Of a stretch of DNA of 64,000 nt, positions 27,694 through 41,163 are shown one piece after another; within the stretch, counting starts at the first letter, position 1; each line of letters begins with the position of its first letter. This DNA is from Tupaia tana. Lineage: Eukaryota > Chordata > Mammalia > Scandentia > Tupaiidae. The DNA lies in contig JAKSZU010000278.1 in the NCBI GenBank assembly GCA_026018925.1, forward strand, positions 1 to 64,000, written 5' to 3'. The notes under the pieces are model-generated. The model saw only the letters and a list, made by a program, of their open reading frames with translations, had not been told where the DNA came from and made no database searches. The position numbers and the translations under genes were made by a program.

Positions 27694-30524
27694 ATGAAGC
27701 TTACTTTCATGAGAGAAGCATGTTGTTTTTCAGCTAAAATCTCTACTTTTCCTTGGAGTATCAGAAAGATCTTTGGCAGAATGACTCCAGTCATGGACCT
27801 GATTTTTATACCTAAATATCTTTGTTGTAGCTGCAAGATTTGTTTTGGGCCTAAGTATACACAACACTTTCAAAGCAAACTAAGACTAAGAAATTCTCTT
27901 CCAACGAAATGTTAAGAAAGAACTAACACAAACTTGTTTCTTCCACTTACTTAACTTTTGAAGTTGAACAACGTGTGATGTTCAGTGATGTTCCACATAA
28001 ACTCTTAGGGAAGCAGATTTACACTGTATTACAAAGGACGTTTTGAAAAGAAACGTACTTTCGCGAGTTAAGCATGTTGTTTTTCAGTCAAAATCAGTAC
28101 TTTTCCTAGTAGTATCAGAAAGATCTTTGGCAGAATGACTCCTCTCATGGAGCTGATTTTCATACCTAAAGGTATTTGTGGTAGCTGCAAGTTGATTTTT
28201 GGGCCTAAGAATGCGCAGACTTTGAAACCTAAGACGAAAGAAACCCTCTTCCAACGAAATGTTAAGAAAGAGCTAGCACAAACTTTTTTCTTCCATTTAC
28301 TTTGGAAGTTGAACCACATGTGATGTTCAGTGTTCCTCTACTTAAACTTTTAGTTTTGGAAGCAGTTTTACACTGTATTTTAAAGTACGTTTGGAAAAAA
28401 AGCTTACTTTCGTGAGATAAGCATGTGGTTTTTAAGCCAAAATCTGTACGTTTCCTTGGAGTATCAGAAAGATCTTCGGCAGAATGACTGCACTCATAGA
28501 GCTGATTTTCATACCTAAAGATCGTTGTTATAGCTGGAAGCTGAGTTTTCGGACTAAGAATGCACTACTCTTTGAAAGCAAACTAAGACTAAAGAAACCC
28601 TCTTCCAACGAAGCGTTTAGAAAGAGCTAACACAAACTTGTCTTTTGCACTTACTTAACTTTGGAAGTTGAACAACTTGTGATGTTCCGTGTTGCTCCAC
28701 ATCAACGCTTAGTTTGGGAAGCAGTTTTACACTGCATTTCAAAGTACGTTTTGAAAAGAAGCTTACTTTTGCGATAGAAGCATGTTGTTTTTCAGTCAAA
28801 ATCTGAACTTTTCCTAGGAATATCAGAAAGATCTTTGGGAGAATGATTCCACTGAGGGACCTGATTATCATACCTAAAGATCTTTGTTACAACTGCACGT
28901 TGAGTTTTGGGCCTAATAATGCACTACACTTTCAAAGCAAACTAAGACTAAAGAAACCCTCTTCCATCGAAATGTTAAGAAAGAATTTACACAAACTTTT
29001 TCTTCCACTTCCTTAACTTTCGAAGTTGAACTTGTGATGTTCAGTGTTACTCTACTTCAACTTTAAGTTTTGGAAGCAGTTTCACAGTTTATTTCAAAGG
29101 ACATTTTGAAATGAAGCTTACTTTCATGAGAGAAGCATGTTGTTTTTCAGCCAAAATCTCTACTTTTCCTTGGAGTATCAGAAAGATCTTTGGCAGAATG
29201 ACTCCAGTCATGGACCTGATTTTTATACCTAAATATCTTTGTTGTAGCTGCAAGATTTGTTTTGGGCCTAAGTATACACTACACTTTCAAAGCAAACTAA
29301 GACTAAGAAATTCTCTTCCAACGAAATGTTAAGAAAGAACTAACACAAACTTGTTTCTTCCACTTACTTAACTTTTGAAGTTGAACAACGTGTGATGTTC
29401 AGTGATGTTCCACATAAACTCTTAGTTAGGGAAGCAGATTTACACTGTATTACAAAGGACGTTTTGAAAAGAAACGTACTTTCGCGAGTTAAGCATGTTG
29501 TTTTTCAGTCAAAATCAGTACTTTTCCTAGTAGTATCAGAAAGATCTTTGGCAGAATGACTCCTCTCATGGAGCTGATTTTCATTCCTAAAGGTATTTGT
29601 GGTAGCTGCAAGTTGATTTTTGGGCCTAAGAATGCGCAGACTTTGAAACCTAAGACTAAAGAAACCCTCTTCCAGCGAAATGTTAAGAAAGAGCTAGCAC
29701 AAACTTTTTTCTTCCACTTACTTAACTTTGGAAGTTGAACAACATGTGATGTTCAGTGTTCCTCTACTTAAACTTTTAGTTTTGGAAGCAGTTTTACACT
29801 GTATTTTAAAGTACGTTTGGAAAAAAAGCTTACTTTCGTGAGATAAGCATGTGGTTTTTCAGCCAAAATCTGTACGTTTCCTTGGAGTATCAGAAAGATC
29901 TTCGGCAGAATGACTGCACTCATAGAGCTGATTTTCATACCTAAAGATCGTTGTTGTAGCTGGAAGTTGAGTTTTCGGACTAAGAATGCACTACTCTTTG
30001 AAAGCAAACTAAGACTAAAGAAACCCTCTTCCAACGAAGCGTTTAGAAAGAGCTAACACAAACTTGTCTTTTGCACTTACTTAACTTTGGAAGTTGAACA
30101 ACTTGTGATGTTCCGTGTTGCTCCACATCAACGCTTAGTTTGGGAAGCAGTTTTACACTGCATTTCAAAAAGAAGCTTACTTTTGCGATAGAAGCATGTT
30201 GTTTTTCAGTCAAAATCTGAACTTTTCCTAGGAATATCAGAAAGATCTTTGGGAGAATGATTCCACTGAGGGACCTGATTATCATACCTAAAGATCTTTG
30301 TTACAACTGCACGTTGAGTTTTGGGCCTAATAATGCACTACACTTTCAAAGCAAACTAAGACTAAAGAAACCCTCTTCCATCGAAATGTTAAGAAAGAAT
30401 TTACACAAACTTTTTCTTCCACTTCCTTAACTTTCGAAGTTGAACTTGTGATGTTCAGTGTTACTCTACTTCAACTTTAAGTTTTGGAAGCAGTTTCACA
30501 GTTTATTTCAAAGGACATTTTGAA
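27694..30524 (+). repeat. HOR run: two tetramers
   Basis: Units of 1,417 and 1,414 bp, matching 21321-24151 in both order and length. Confidence 0.85.
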
Positions 30525-33500
30525 ATGAAGCTTACTTTCATGAGAGAAGCATGTTGTTTTTCAGCCAAAATCTCTACTTTTCCTTGGAGTATCAGAAAGA
30601 TCTTTGGCAGAATGACTCCAGTCATGGACCTGATTTTTATACCTAAATATCTTTGTTGTAGCTGCAAGATTTGTTTTGGGCCTAAGTATACACTACACTT
30701 TCAAAGCAAACTAAGACTAAGAAATTCTCTTCCAACGAAATGTTAAGAAAGAACTAATACAAACTTGTTTCTTCCACTTACTTAACTTTTGAAGTTGAAC
30801 AACGTGTGATGTTCAGTGATGTTCCACATAAACTCTTAGTTAGGGAAGCAGATTTACACTGTATTACAAAGGACGTTTTGAAAAGAAAGGTACTTTCATG
30901 AGTTAAGCATGTTGTTTTTCAGTCAAAATCAGTACTTTTCCTAGTAGTATCAGAAAGATCTTTGGCAGAATGACTCCTCTCATGGAGCTGATTTTCATAC
31001 CTAAAGGTATTTGTGGTAGCTGCAAGTTGATTTTTGGGCCTAAGAATGCGCAGACTTTGAAACCTAAGACGAAAGAAACCCTCTTCCAACGAAGCGTTTA
31101 GAAAGAACTAACACAAACTTGTCTTTTGCACTTACTTAACTTTGGAAGTTGAACAACTTGTGATGTTCAGTGTTGCTCCACATCAACACTTAGTTTGGGA
31201 AGCAGTTTTACACTGCATTTCAAAGTACGTTTTGAAAAAAGCTTACTTTTGCGATAGAAGCATGTGGTTTTTAAGCCAAAATCTGAACTTTTCCTAGGAG
31301 TATCAGAAAGATCTTTGGGAGAATGATTCCACTGAGGGACCTGATTATCATACCTAAAGATCTTTGTTACAACTGCACGTTGAGTTTTCGGACTAAGAAT
31401 GCACTACACTTTCAAAGCAAACTAAGACTAAAGAAACCCTCTTCCATCGAAATGTTAAGAAAGAATTTACACAAACTTTTTCTTCCACTTCCTTAACTTT
31501 CGAAGTTGAACTTGTGATGTTCAGTGTTACTCTACTTCAACTTTAAGTTTTGGAAGCAGTTTCACAGTTTATTTCAAAGGACATTTTGAAATGAAGCTTA
31601 CTTTCATGAGAGAAGCATGTTGTTTTTCAGCCAAAATCTCTACTTTTCCTTGGAGTATCAGAAAGATCTTTGGCAGAATGACTCCAGTCATGGACCTGAT
31701 TTTTATACCTAAATATCTTTGTTGTAGCTGCAAGATTTGTTTTGGGCCTAAGTATACACTACACTTTCAAAGCAAACTAAGACTAAGAAATTCTCTTCCA
31801 ACGAAATGTTAAGAAAGAACTAACACAAACTTGTTTCTTCCACTTACTTAACTTTTGAAGTTGAACAACGTGTGATGTTCAGTGATGTTCCACATAAACT
31901 CTTAGGGAAGCAGATTTACACTGTATTACAAAGGACGTTTTGAAAAGAAACGTACTTTCGCGAGTTAAGCATGTTGTTTTTCAGTCAAAATCAGTACTTT
32001 TCCTAGTAGTATCAGAAAGATCTTTGGCAGAATGACTCCTCTCATGGAGCTGATTTTCATACCTAAAGGTATTTGTGGTAGCTGCAAGTTGATTTTTGGG
32101 CCTAAGAATGCGCAGACTTTGAAACCTAAGACGAAAGAAACCCTCTTCCAACGAAGCGTTTAGAAAGAACTAACACAAACTTGTCTTTTGCACTTACTTA
32201 ACTTTGGAAGTTGAACAACTTGTGATGTTCAGTGTTGCTCCACATCAACACTTAGTTTGGGAAGCAGTTTTACACTGCATTTCAAAGTACGTTTTGAAAA
32301 AAGCTTACTTTTGCGATAGAAGCATGTGGTTTTTAAGCCAAAATCTGAACTTTTCCTAGGAGTATCAGAAAGATCTTTGGGAGAATGATTCCACTGAGGG
32401 ACCTGATTATCATACCTAAAGATCTTTGTTACAACTGCACGTTGAGTTTTCGGACTAAGAATGCACTACACTTTCAAAGCAAACTAAGACTAAAGAAACC
32501 CTCTTCCATCGAAATGTTAAGAAAGAATTTACACAAACTTTTTCTTCCACTTCCTTAACTTTCGAAGTTTGAACTTGTGATGTTCAGTGTTACTCTACTT
32601 CAACTTTAAGTTTTGGAAGCAGTTTCACAGTTTATTTCAAAGGACATTTTGAAATGAAGCTTACTTTCATGAGAGAAGCATGTTGTTTTTCAGCCAAAAT
32701 CTCTACTTTTCCTTGGAGTATCAGAAAGATCTTTGGCAGAATGACTCCAGTCATGGACCTGATTTTTATACCTAAATATCTTTGTTGTAGCTGCAAGATT
32801 TGTTTTGGGCCTAAGTATACACTACACTTTCAAAGCAAACTAAGACTAAGAAATTCTCTTCCAACGAAATGTTAAGAAAGAACTAACACAAACTTGTTTC
32901 TTCCACTTACTTAACTTTTGAAGTTGAACAACGTGTGATGTTCAGTGATGTTCCACATAAACTCTTAGGGAAGCAGATTTACACTGTATTACAAAGGACG
33001 TTTTGAAAAGAAACGTACTTTCGCGAGTTAAGCATGTTGTTTTTCAGTCAAAATCAGTACTTTTCCTAGTAGTATCAGAAAGATCTTTGGCAGAATGACT
33101 CCTCTCATGGAGCTGATTTTCATACCTAAAGGTATTTGTGGTAGCTGCAAGTTGATTTTTGGGCCTAAGAATGCGCAGACTTTGAAACCTAAGACGAAAG
33201 AAACCCTCTTCCAACGAAGCGTTTAGAAAGAACTAACACAAACTTGTCTTTTGCACTTACTTAACTTTGGAAGTTGAACAACTTGTGATGTTCAGTGTTG
33301 CTCCACATCAACACTTAGTTTGGGAAGCAGTTTTACACTGCATTTCAAAGTACGTTTTGAAAAAAGCTTACTTTTGCGATAGAAGCATGTGGTTTTTAAG
33401 CCAAAATCTGAACTTTTCCTAGGAGTATCAGAAAGATCTTTGGGAGAATGATTCCACTGAGGGACCTGATTATCATACCTAAAGATCTTTGTTACAACTG

Positions 33501-33715
33501 CACGTTGAGTTTTCGGACTAAGAATGCACTACACTTTCAAAGCAAACTAAGACTAAAGAAACCCTCTTCCATCGAAATGTTAAGAAAGAATTTACACAAA
33601 CTTTTTCTTCCACTTCCTTAACTTTCGAAGTTGAACTTGTGATGTTCAGTGTTACTCTACTTCAACTTTAAGTTTTGGAAGCAGTTTCACAGTTTATTTC
33701 AAAGGACATTTTGAA
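30525..33715 (+). repeat. HOR run: three trimers
   Basis: Units of 1,066, 1,063 and 1,062 bp. The first has the TAGTTAGGG form and the other two the TAGGG form, accounting for about 4 bp of the length difference. Confidence 0.85.
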
Positions 33716-36700
33716 ATGAAGCTTACTTTCATGAGAGAAGCATGTTGTTTTTCAGCCAAAATCTCTACTTTTCCTTGGAGTATCAGAAAGATCTTTGGCA
33801 GAATGACTCCAGTCATGGACCTGATTTTTATACCTAAATATCTTTGTTGTAGCTGCAAGATTTGTTTTGGGCCTAAGTATACACAACACTTTCAAAGCAA
33901 ACTAAGACTAAGAAATTCTCTTCCAACGAAATGTTAAGAAAGAACTAACACAAACTTGTTTCTTCCACTTACTTAACTTTTGAAGTTGAACAACGTGTGA
34001 TGTTCAGTGATGTTCCACATAAACTCTTAGGGAAGCAGATTTACACTGTATTACAAAGGACGTTTTGAAAAGAAACGTACTTTCGCGAGTTAAGCATGTT
34101 GTTTTTTCAGTCAAAATCAGTACTTTTCCTAGTAGTATCAGAAAGATCTTTGGCAGAATGACTCCTCTCATGGAGCTGATTTTCATACCTAAAGGTATTT
34201 GTGGTAGCTGCAAGTTGATTTTTGGGCCTAAGAATGCGCAGACTTTGAAACCTAAGACGAAAGAAACCCTCTTCCAACGAAATGTTAAGAAAGAGCTAGC
34301 ACAAACTTTTTTCTTCCATTTACTTTGGAAGTTGAACCACATGTGATGTTCAGTGTTCCTCTACTTAAACTTTTAGTTTTGGAAGCAGTTTTACACTGTA
34401 TTTTAAAGTACGTTTGGAAAAAAAGCTTACTTTCGTGAGATAAGCATGTGGTTTTTCAGCCAAAATCTGTACGTTTCCTTGGAGTATCAGAAAGATCTTC
34501 GGCAGAATGACTGCACTCATAGAGCTGATTTTCATACCTAAAGATCGTTGTTGTAGCTGGAAGTTGAGTTTTCGGACTAAGAATGCACTACTCTTTGAAA
34601 GCAAACTAAGACTAAAGAAACCCTCTTCCAACGAAGCGTTTAGAAAGAGCTAACACAAACTTGTCTTTTGCACTTACTTAACTTTGGAAGTTGAACAACT
34701 TGTGATGTTCCGTGTTGCTCCACATCAACGCTTAGTTTGGGAAGCAGTTTTACACTGCATTTCAAAGTACGTTTTGAAAAGAAGCTTACTTTTGCGATAG
34801 AAGCATGTTGTTTTTCAGTCAAAATCTGAACTTTTCCTAGGAATATCAGAAAGATCTTTGGGAGAATGATTCCACTGAGGGACCTGATTATCATACCTAA
34901 AGATCTTTGTTACAACTGCACGTTGAGTTTTGGGCCTAATAATGCACTACACTTTCAAAGCAAACTAAGACTAAAGAAACCCTCTTCCATCGAAATGTTA
35001 AGAAAGAATTTACACAAACTTTTTCTTCCACTTCCTTAACTTTCGAAGTTGAACTTGTGATGTTCAGTGTTACTCTACTTCAACTTTAAGTTTTGGAAGC
35101 AGTTTCACAGTTTATTTCAAAGGACATTTTGAAATGAAGCTTACTTTCATGAGAGAAGCATGTGGTTTTTCAGCCAAAATCTCTACTTTTCCTTGGAGTA
35201 TCAGAAAGATCTTTGGCAGAATGACGCCAGTCATGGACCTGATTTTTATACCTAAATATCTTTGTTGTAGCTGCAAGATTTGTTTTGGGCCTAAGTATAC
35301 ACTACACTTTCAAAGCAAACTAAGACTAAGAAATTCTCTTCCAACGAAATGTTAAGAAAGAACTAATACAAACTTGTTTCTTCCACTTACTTAACTTTTG
35401 AAGTTGAACAACGTGTGATGTTCAGTGATGTTCCACATAAACTCTTAGTTAGGGAAGCAGATTTACACTGTATTACAAAGGACGTTTTGAAAAGAAAGGT
35501 ACTTTCATGAGTTAAGCATGTTGTTTTTCAGTCAAAATCAGTACTTTTCCTAGTAGTATCAGAAAGATCTTTGGCAGAATGACTCCTCTCATGGAGCTGA
35601 TTTTCATACCTAAAGGTATTTGTGGTAGCTGCAAGTTGATTTTTGGGCCTAAGAATGCGCAGACTTTGAAACCTAAGACGAAAGAAACCCTCTTCCAACG
35701 AAATGTTAAGAAAGAGCTAGCACAAACTTTTTTCTTCCATTTACTTTGGAAGTTGAACCCACATGTGATGTTCAGTGTTCCTCTACTTAAACTTTTAGTT
35801 TTGGAAGCAGTTTTACACTGTATTTTAAAGTACGTTTGGAAAAAAAGCTTACTTTCGTGAGATAAGCATGTGGTTTTTAAGCCAAAATCTGTACGTTTCC
35901 TTGGAGTATCAGAAAGATCTTCGGCAGAATGACTGCACTCATAGAGCTGATTTTCATACCTAAAGATCGTTGTTATAGCTGGAAGCTGAGTTTTCGGACT
36001 AAGAATGCACTTACTCTTTGAAAGCAAACTAAGACTAAAGAAACCCTCTTCCAACGAAGCGTTTAGAAAGAACTAACACAAACTTGTCTTTTGCACTTAC
36101 TTAACTTTGGAAGTTGAACAACTTGTGATGTTCAGTGTTGCTCCACATCAACACTTAGTTTGGGAAGCAGTTTTACACTGCATTTCAAAGTACGTTTTGA
36201 AAAAAGCTTACTTTTGCGATAGAAGCATGTGGTTTTTAAGCCAAAATCTGAACTTTTCCTAGGAGTATCAGAAAGATCTTTGGGAGAATGATTCCACTGA
36301 GGGACCTGATTATCATACCTAAAGATCTTTGTTACAACTGCACGTTGAGTTTTCGGACTAAGAATGCACTACACTTTCAAAGCAAACTAAGACTAAAGAA
36401 ACCCTCTTCCATCGAAATGTTAAGAAAGAATTTACACAAACTTTTTCTTCCACTTCCTTAACTTTCGAAGTTGAACTTGTGATGTTCAGTGTTACTCTAC
36501 TTCAACTTTAAGTTTGGAAGCAGTTTCACAGTTTATTTCAAAGGACATTTTGAAATGAAGCTTACTTTCATGAGAGAAGCATGTTGTTTTTCAGCCAAAA
36601 TCTCTACTTTTCCTTGGAGTATCAGAAAGATCTTTGGCAGAATGACTCCAGTCATGGACCTGATTTTTATACCTAAATATCTTTGTTGTAGCTGCAAGAT

Positions 36701-37976
36701 TTGTTTTGGGCCTAAGTATACACTACACTTTCAAAGCAAACTAAGACTAAGAAATTCTCTTCCAACGAAATGTTAAGAAAGAACTAACACAAACTTGTTT
36801 CTTCCACTTACTTAACTTTTGAAGTTGAACAACGTGTGATGTTCAGTGATGTTCCACATAAACTCTTAGGGAAGCAGATTTACACTGTATTACAAAGGAC
36901 GTTTTGAAAAGAAACGTACTTTCGCGAGTTAAGCATGTTGTTTTTCAGTCAAAATCAGTACTTTTCCTAGTAGTATCAGAAAGATCTTTGGCAGAATGAC
37001 TCCTCTCATGGAGCTGATTTTCATTCCTAAAGGTATTTGTGGTAGCTGCAAGTTGATTTTTGGGCCTAAGAATGCGCAGACTTTGAAACCTAAGACTAAA
37101 GAAACCCTCTTCCAGCGAAATGTTAAGAAAGAGCTAGCACAAACTTTTTTCTTCCACTTACTTAACTTTGGAAGTTGAACAACATGTGATGTTCAGTGTT
37201 CCTCTACTTAAACTTTTAGTTTTGGAAGCAGTTTTACACTGTATTTTAAAGTACGTTTGGAAAAAAAGCTTACTTTCGTGAGATAAGCATGTGGTTTTTC
37301 AGCCAAAATCTGTACGTTTCCTTGGAGTATCAGAAAGATCTTCGGCAGAATGACTGCACTCATAGAGCTGATTTTCATACCTAAAGATCGTTGTTGTAGC
37401 TGGAAGTTGAGTTTTCGGACTAAGAATGCACTACTCTTTGAAAGCAAACTAAGACTAAAGAAACCCTCTTCCAACGAAGCGTTTAGAAAGAGCTAACACA
37501 AACTTGTCTTTTGCACTTACTTAACTTTGGAAGTTGAACAACTTGTGATGTTCCGTGTTGCTCCACATCAACGCTTAGTTTGGGAAGCAGTTTTACACTG
37601 CATTTCAAAGTACGTTTTGAAAAGAAGCTTACTTTTGCGATAGAAGCATGTTGTTTTTCAGTCAAAATCTGAACTTTTCCTAGGAATATCAGAAAGATCT
37701 TTGGGAGAATGATTCCACTGAGGGACCTGATTATCATACCTAAAGATCTTTGTTACAACTGCACGTTGAGTTTTGGGCCTAATAATGCACTACACTTTCA
37801 AAGCAAACTAAGACTAAAGAAACCCTCTTCCATCGAAATGTTAAGAAAGAATTTACACAAACTTTTTCTTCCACTTCCTTAACTTTCGAAGTTGAACTTG
37901 TGATGTTCAGTGTTACTCTACTTCAACTTTAAGTTTTGGAAGCAGTTTCACAGTTTATTTCAAAGGACATTTTGAA
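33716..37976 (+). repeat. HOR run: three tetramers, two mosaic
   Basis: Units of 1,418, 1,421 and 1,422 bp. The middle unit (35134-36554) joins an A monomer to the B' monomer otherwise found only in trimers. The third is long-D with full-length B. Confidence 0.8.
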
Positions 37977-40900
37977 ATGAAGCTTACTTTCATGAGAGAA
38001 GCATGTTGTTTTTCAGCCAAAATCTCTACTTTTCCTTGGAGTATCAGAAAGATCTTTGGCAGAATGACTCCAGTCATGGACCTGATTTTTATACCTAAAT
38101 ATCTTTGTTGTAGCTGCAAGATTTGTTTTGGGCCTAAGTATACACTACACTTTCAAAGCAAACTAAGACTAAGAAATTCTCTTCCAACGAAATGTTAAGA
38201 AAGAACTAATACAAACTTGTTTCTTCCACTTACTTAACTTTTGAAGTTGAACAACGTGTGATGTTCAGTGATGTTCCACATAAACTCTTAGTTAGGGAAG
38301 CAGATTTACACTGTATTACAAAGGACGTTTTGAAAAGAAAGGTACTTTCATGAGTTAAGCATGTTGTTTTTCAGTCAAAATCAGTACTTTTCCTAGTAGT
38401 ATCAGAAAGATCTTTGGCAGAATGACTCCTCTCATGGAGCTGATTTTCATACCTAAAGGTATTTGTGGTAGCTGCAAGTTGATTTTTGGGCCTAAGAATG
38501 CGCAGACTTTGAAACCTAAGACGAAAGAAACCCTCTTCCAACGAAGCGTTTAGAAAGAGCTAACACAAACTTGTCTTTTGCACTTACTTAACTTTGGAAG
38601 TTGAACAACTTGTGATGTTCCGTGTTGCTCCACATCAACACTTAGTTTGGGAAGCAGTTTTACACTGCATTTCAAAAAGAAAAAAGCTTACTTTTGCGAT
38701 AGAAGCATGTTGTTTTTCAGTCAAAATCTGAACTTTTCCTAGGAATATCAGAAAGATCTTTGGGAGAATGATTCCACTGAGGGACCTGATTATCATACCT
38801 AAAGATCTTTGTTACAACTGCACGTTGAGTTTTGGGACTAATAATGCACTACACTTTCAAAGCAAACTAAGACTAAAGAAACCCTCTTCCATCGAAATGT
38901 TAAGAAAGAATTTACACAAACTTTTTCTTCCACTTCCTTAACTTTCGAAGTTGAACTTGTGATGTTCAGTGTTACTCTACTTCAACTTTAAGTTTTGGAA
39001 GCAGTTTCACAGTTTATTTCAAAGGACATTTTGAAATGAAGCTTACTTTCATGAGAGAAGCATGTTGTTTTTCAGCCAAAATCTCTACTTTTCCTTGGAG
39101 TATCAGAAAGATCTTTGGCAGAATGACTCCAGTCATGGACCTGATTTTTATACCTAAATATCTTTGTTGTAGCTGCAAGATTTGTTTTGGGCCTAAGTAT
39201 ACACTACACTTTCAAAGCAAACTAAGACTAAGAAATTCTCTTCCAACGAAATGTTAAGAAAGAACTAATACAAACTTGTTTCTTCCACTTACTTAACTTT
39301 TGAAGTTGAACAACGTGTGATGTTCAGTGATGTTCCACATAAACTCTTAGTTAGGGAAGCAGATTTACACTGTATTACAAAGGACGTTTTGAAAAGAAAG
39401 GTACTTTCATGAGTTAAGCATGTTGTTTTTCAGTCAAAATCAGTACTTTTCCTAGTAGTATCAGAAAGATCTTTGGCAGAATGACTCCTCTCATGGAGCT
39501 GATTTTCATACCTAAAGGTATTTGTGGTAGCTGCAAGTTGATTTTTGGGCCTAAGAATGCGCAGACTTTGAAACCTAAGACGAAAGAAACCCTCTTCCAA
39601 CGAAGCGTTTAGAAAGAACTAACACAAACTTGTCTTTTGCACTTACTTAACTTTGGAAGTTGAACAACTTGTGATGTTCAGTGTTGCTCCACATCAACAC
39701 TTAGTTTGGGAAGCAGTTTTACACTGCATTTCAAAGTACGTTTTGAAAAAAGCTTACTTTTGCGATAGAAGCATGTGGTTTTTAAGCCAAAATCTGAACT
39801 TTTCCTAGGAGTATCAGAAAGATCTTTGGGAGAATGATTCCACTGAGGGACCTGATTATCATACCTAAAGATCTTTGTTACAACTGCACGTTGAGTTTTC
39901 GGACTAAGAATGCACTACACTTTCAAAGCAAACTAAGACTAAAGAAACCCTCTTCCATCGAAATGTTAAGAAAGAATTTACACAAACTTTTTCTTCCACT
40001 TCCTTAACTTTCGAAGTTGAACTTGTGATGTTCAGTGTTACTCTACTTCAACTTTAAGTTTTGGAAGCAGTTTCACAGTTTATTTCAAAGGACATTTTGA
40101 AATGAAGCTTACTTTCATGAGAGAAGCATGTTGTTTTTCAGCCAAAATCTCTACTTTTCCTTGGAGTATCAGAAAGATCTTTGGCAGAATGACTCCAGTC
40201 ATGGACCTGATTTTTATACCTAAATATCTTTGTTGTAGCTGCAAGATTTGTTTTGGGCCTAAGTATACACTACACTTTCAAAGCAAACTAAGACTAAGAA
40301 ATTCTCTTCCAACGAAATGTTAAGAAAGAACTAACACAAACTTGTTTCTTCCACTTACTTAACTTTTGAAGTTGAACAACGTGTGATGTTCAGTGATGTT
40401 CCACATAAACTCTTAGGGAAGCAGATTTACACTGTATTACAAAGGACGTTTTGAAAAGAAACGTACTTTCGCGAGTTAAGCATGTTGTTTTTCAGTCAAA
40501 ATCAGTACTTTTCCTAGTAGTATCAGAAAGATCTTTGGCAGAATGACTCCTCTCATGGAGCTGATTTTCATACCTAAAGGTATTTGTGGTAGCTGCAAGT
40601 TGATTTTTGGGCCTAAGAATGCGCAGACTTTGAAACCTAAGACGAAAGAAACCCTCTTCCAACGAAGCGTTTAGAAAGAACTAACACAAACTTGTCTTTT
40701 GCACTTACTTAACTTTGGAAGTTGAACAACTTGTGATGTTCAGTGTTGCTCCACATCAACACTTAGTTTGGGAAGCAGTTTTACACTGCATTTCAAAGTA
40801 CGTTTTGAAAAAAGCTTACTTTTGCGATAGAAGCATGTGGTTTTTAAGCCAAAATCTGAACTTTTCCTAGGAGTATCAGAAAGATCTTTGGGAGAATGAT

Positions 40901-41163
40901 TCCACTGAGGGACCTGATTATCATACCTAAAGATCTTTGTTACAACTGCACGTTGAGTTTTCGGACTAAGAATGCACTACACTTTCAAAGCAAACTAAGA
41001 CTAAAGAAACCCTCTTCCATCGAAATGTTAAGAAAGAATTTACACAAACTTTTTCTTCCACTTCCTTAACTTTCGAAGTTGAACTTGTGATGTTCAGTGT
41101 TACTCTACTTCAACTTTAAGTTTTGGAAGCAGTTTCACAGTTTATTTCAAAGGACATTTTGAA
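37977..41163 (+). repeat. HOR run: three trimers, first mosaic
   Basis: Units of 1,059, 1,066 and 1,062 bp. The 1,059-bp unit has a D/A hybrid followed by a B of tetramer type, with a private TTTCAAAAAGAAAAAAGC junction near 38672. Confidence 0.8.
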
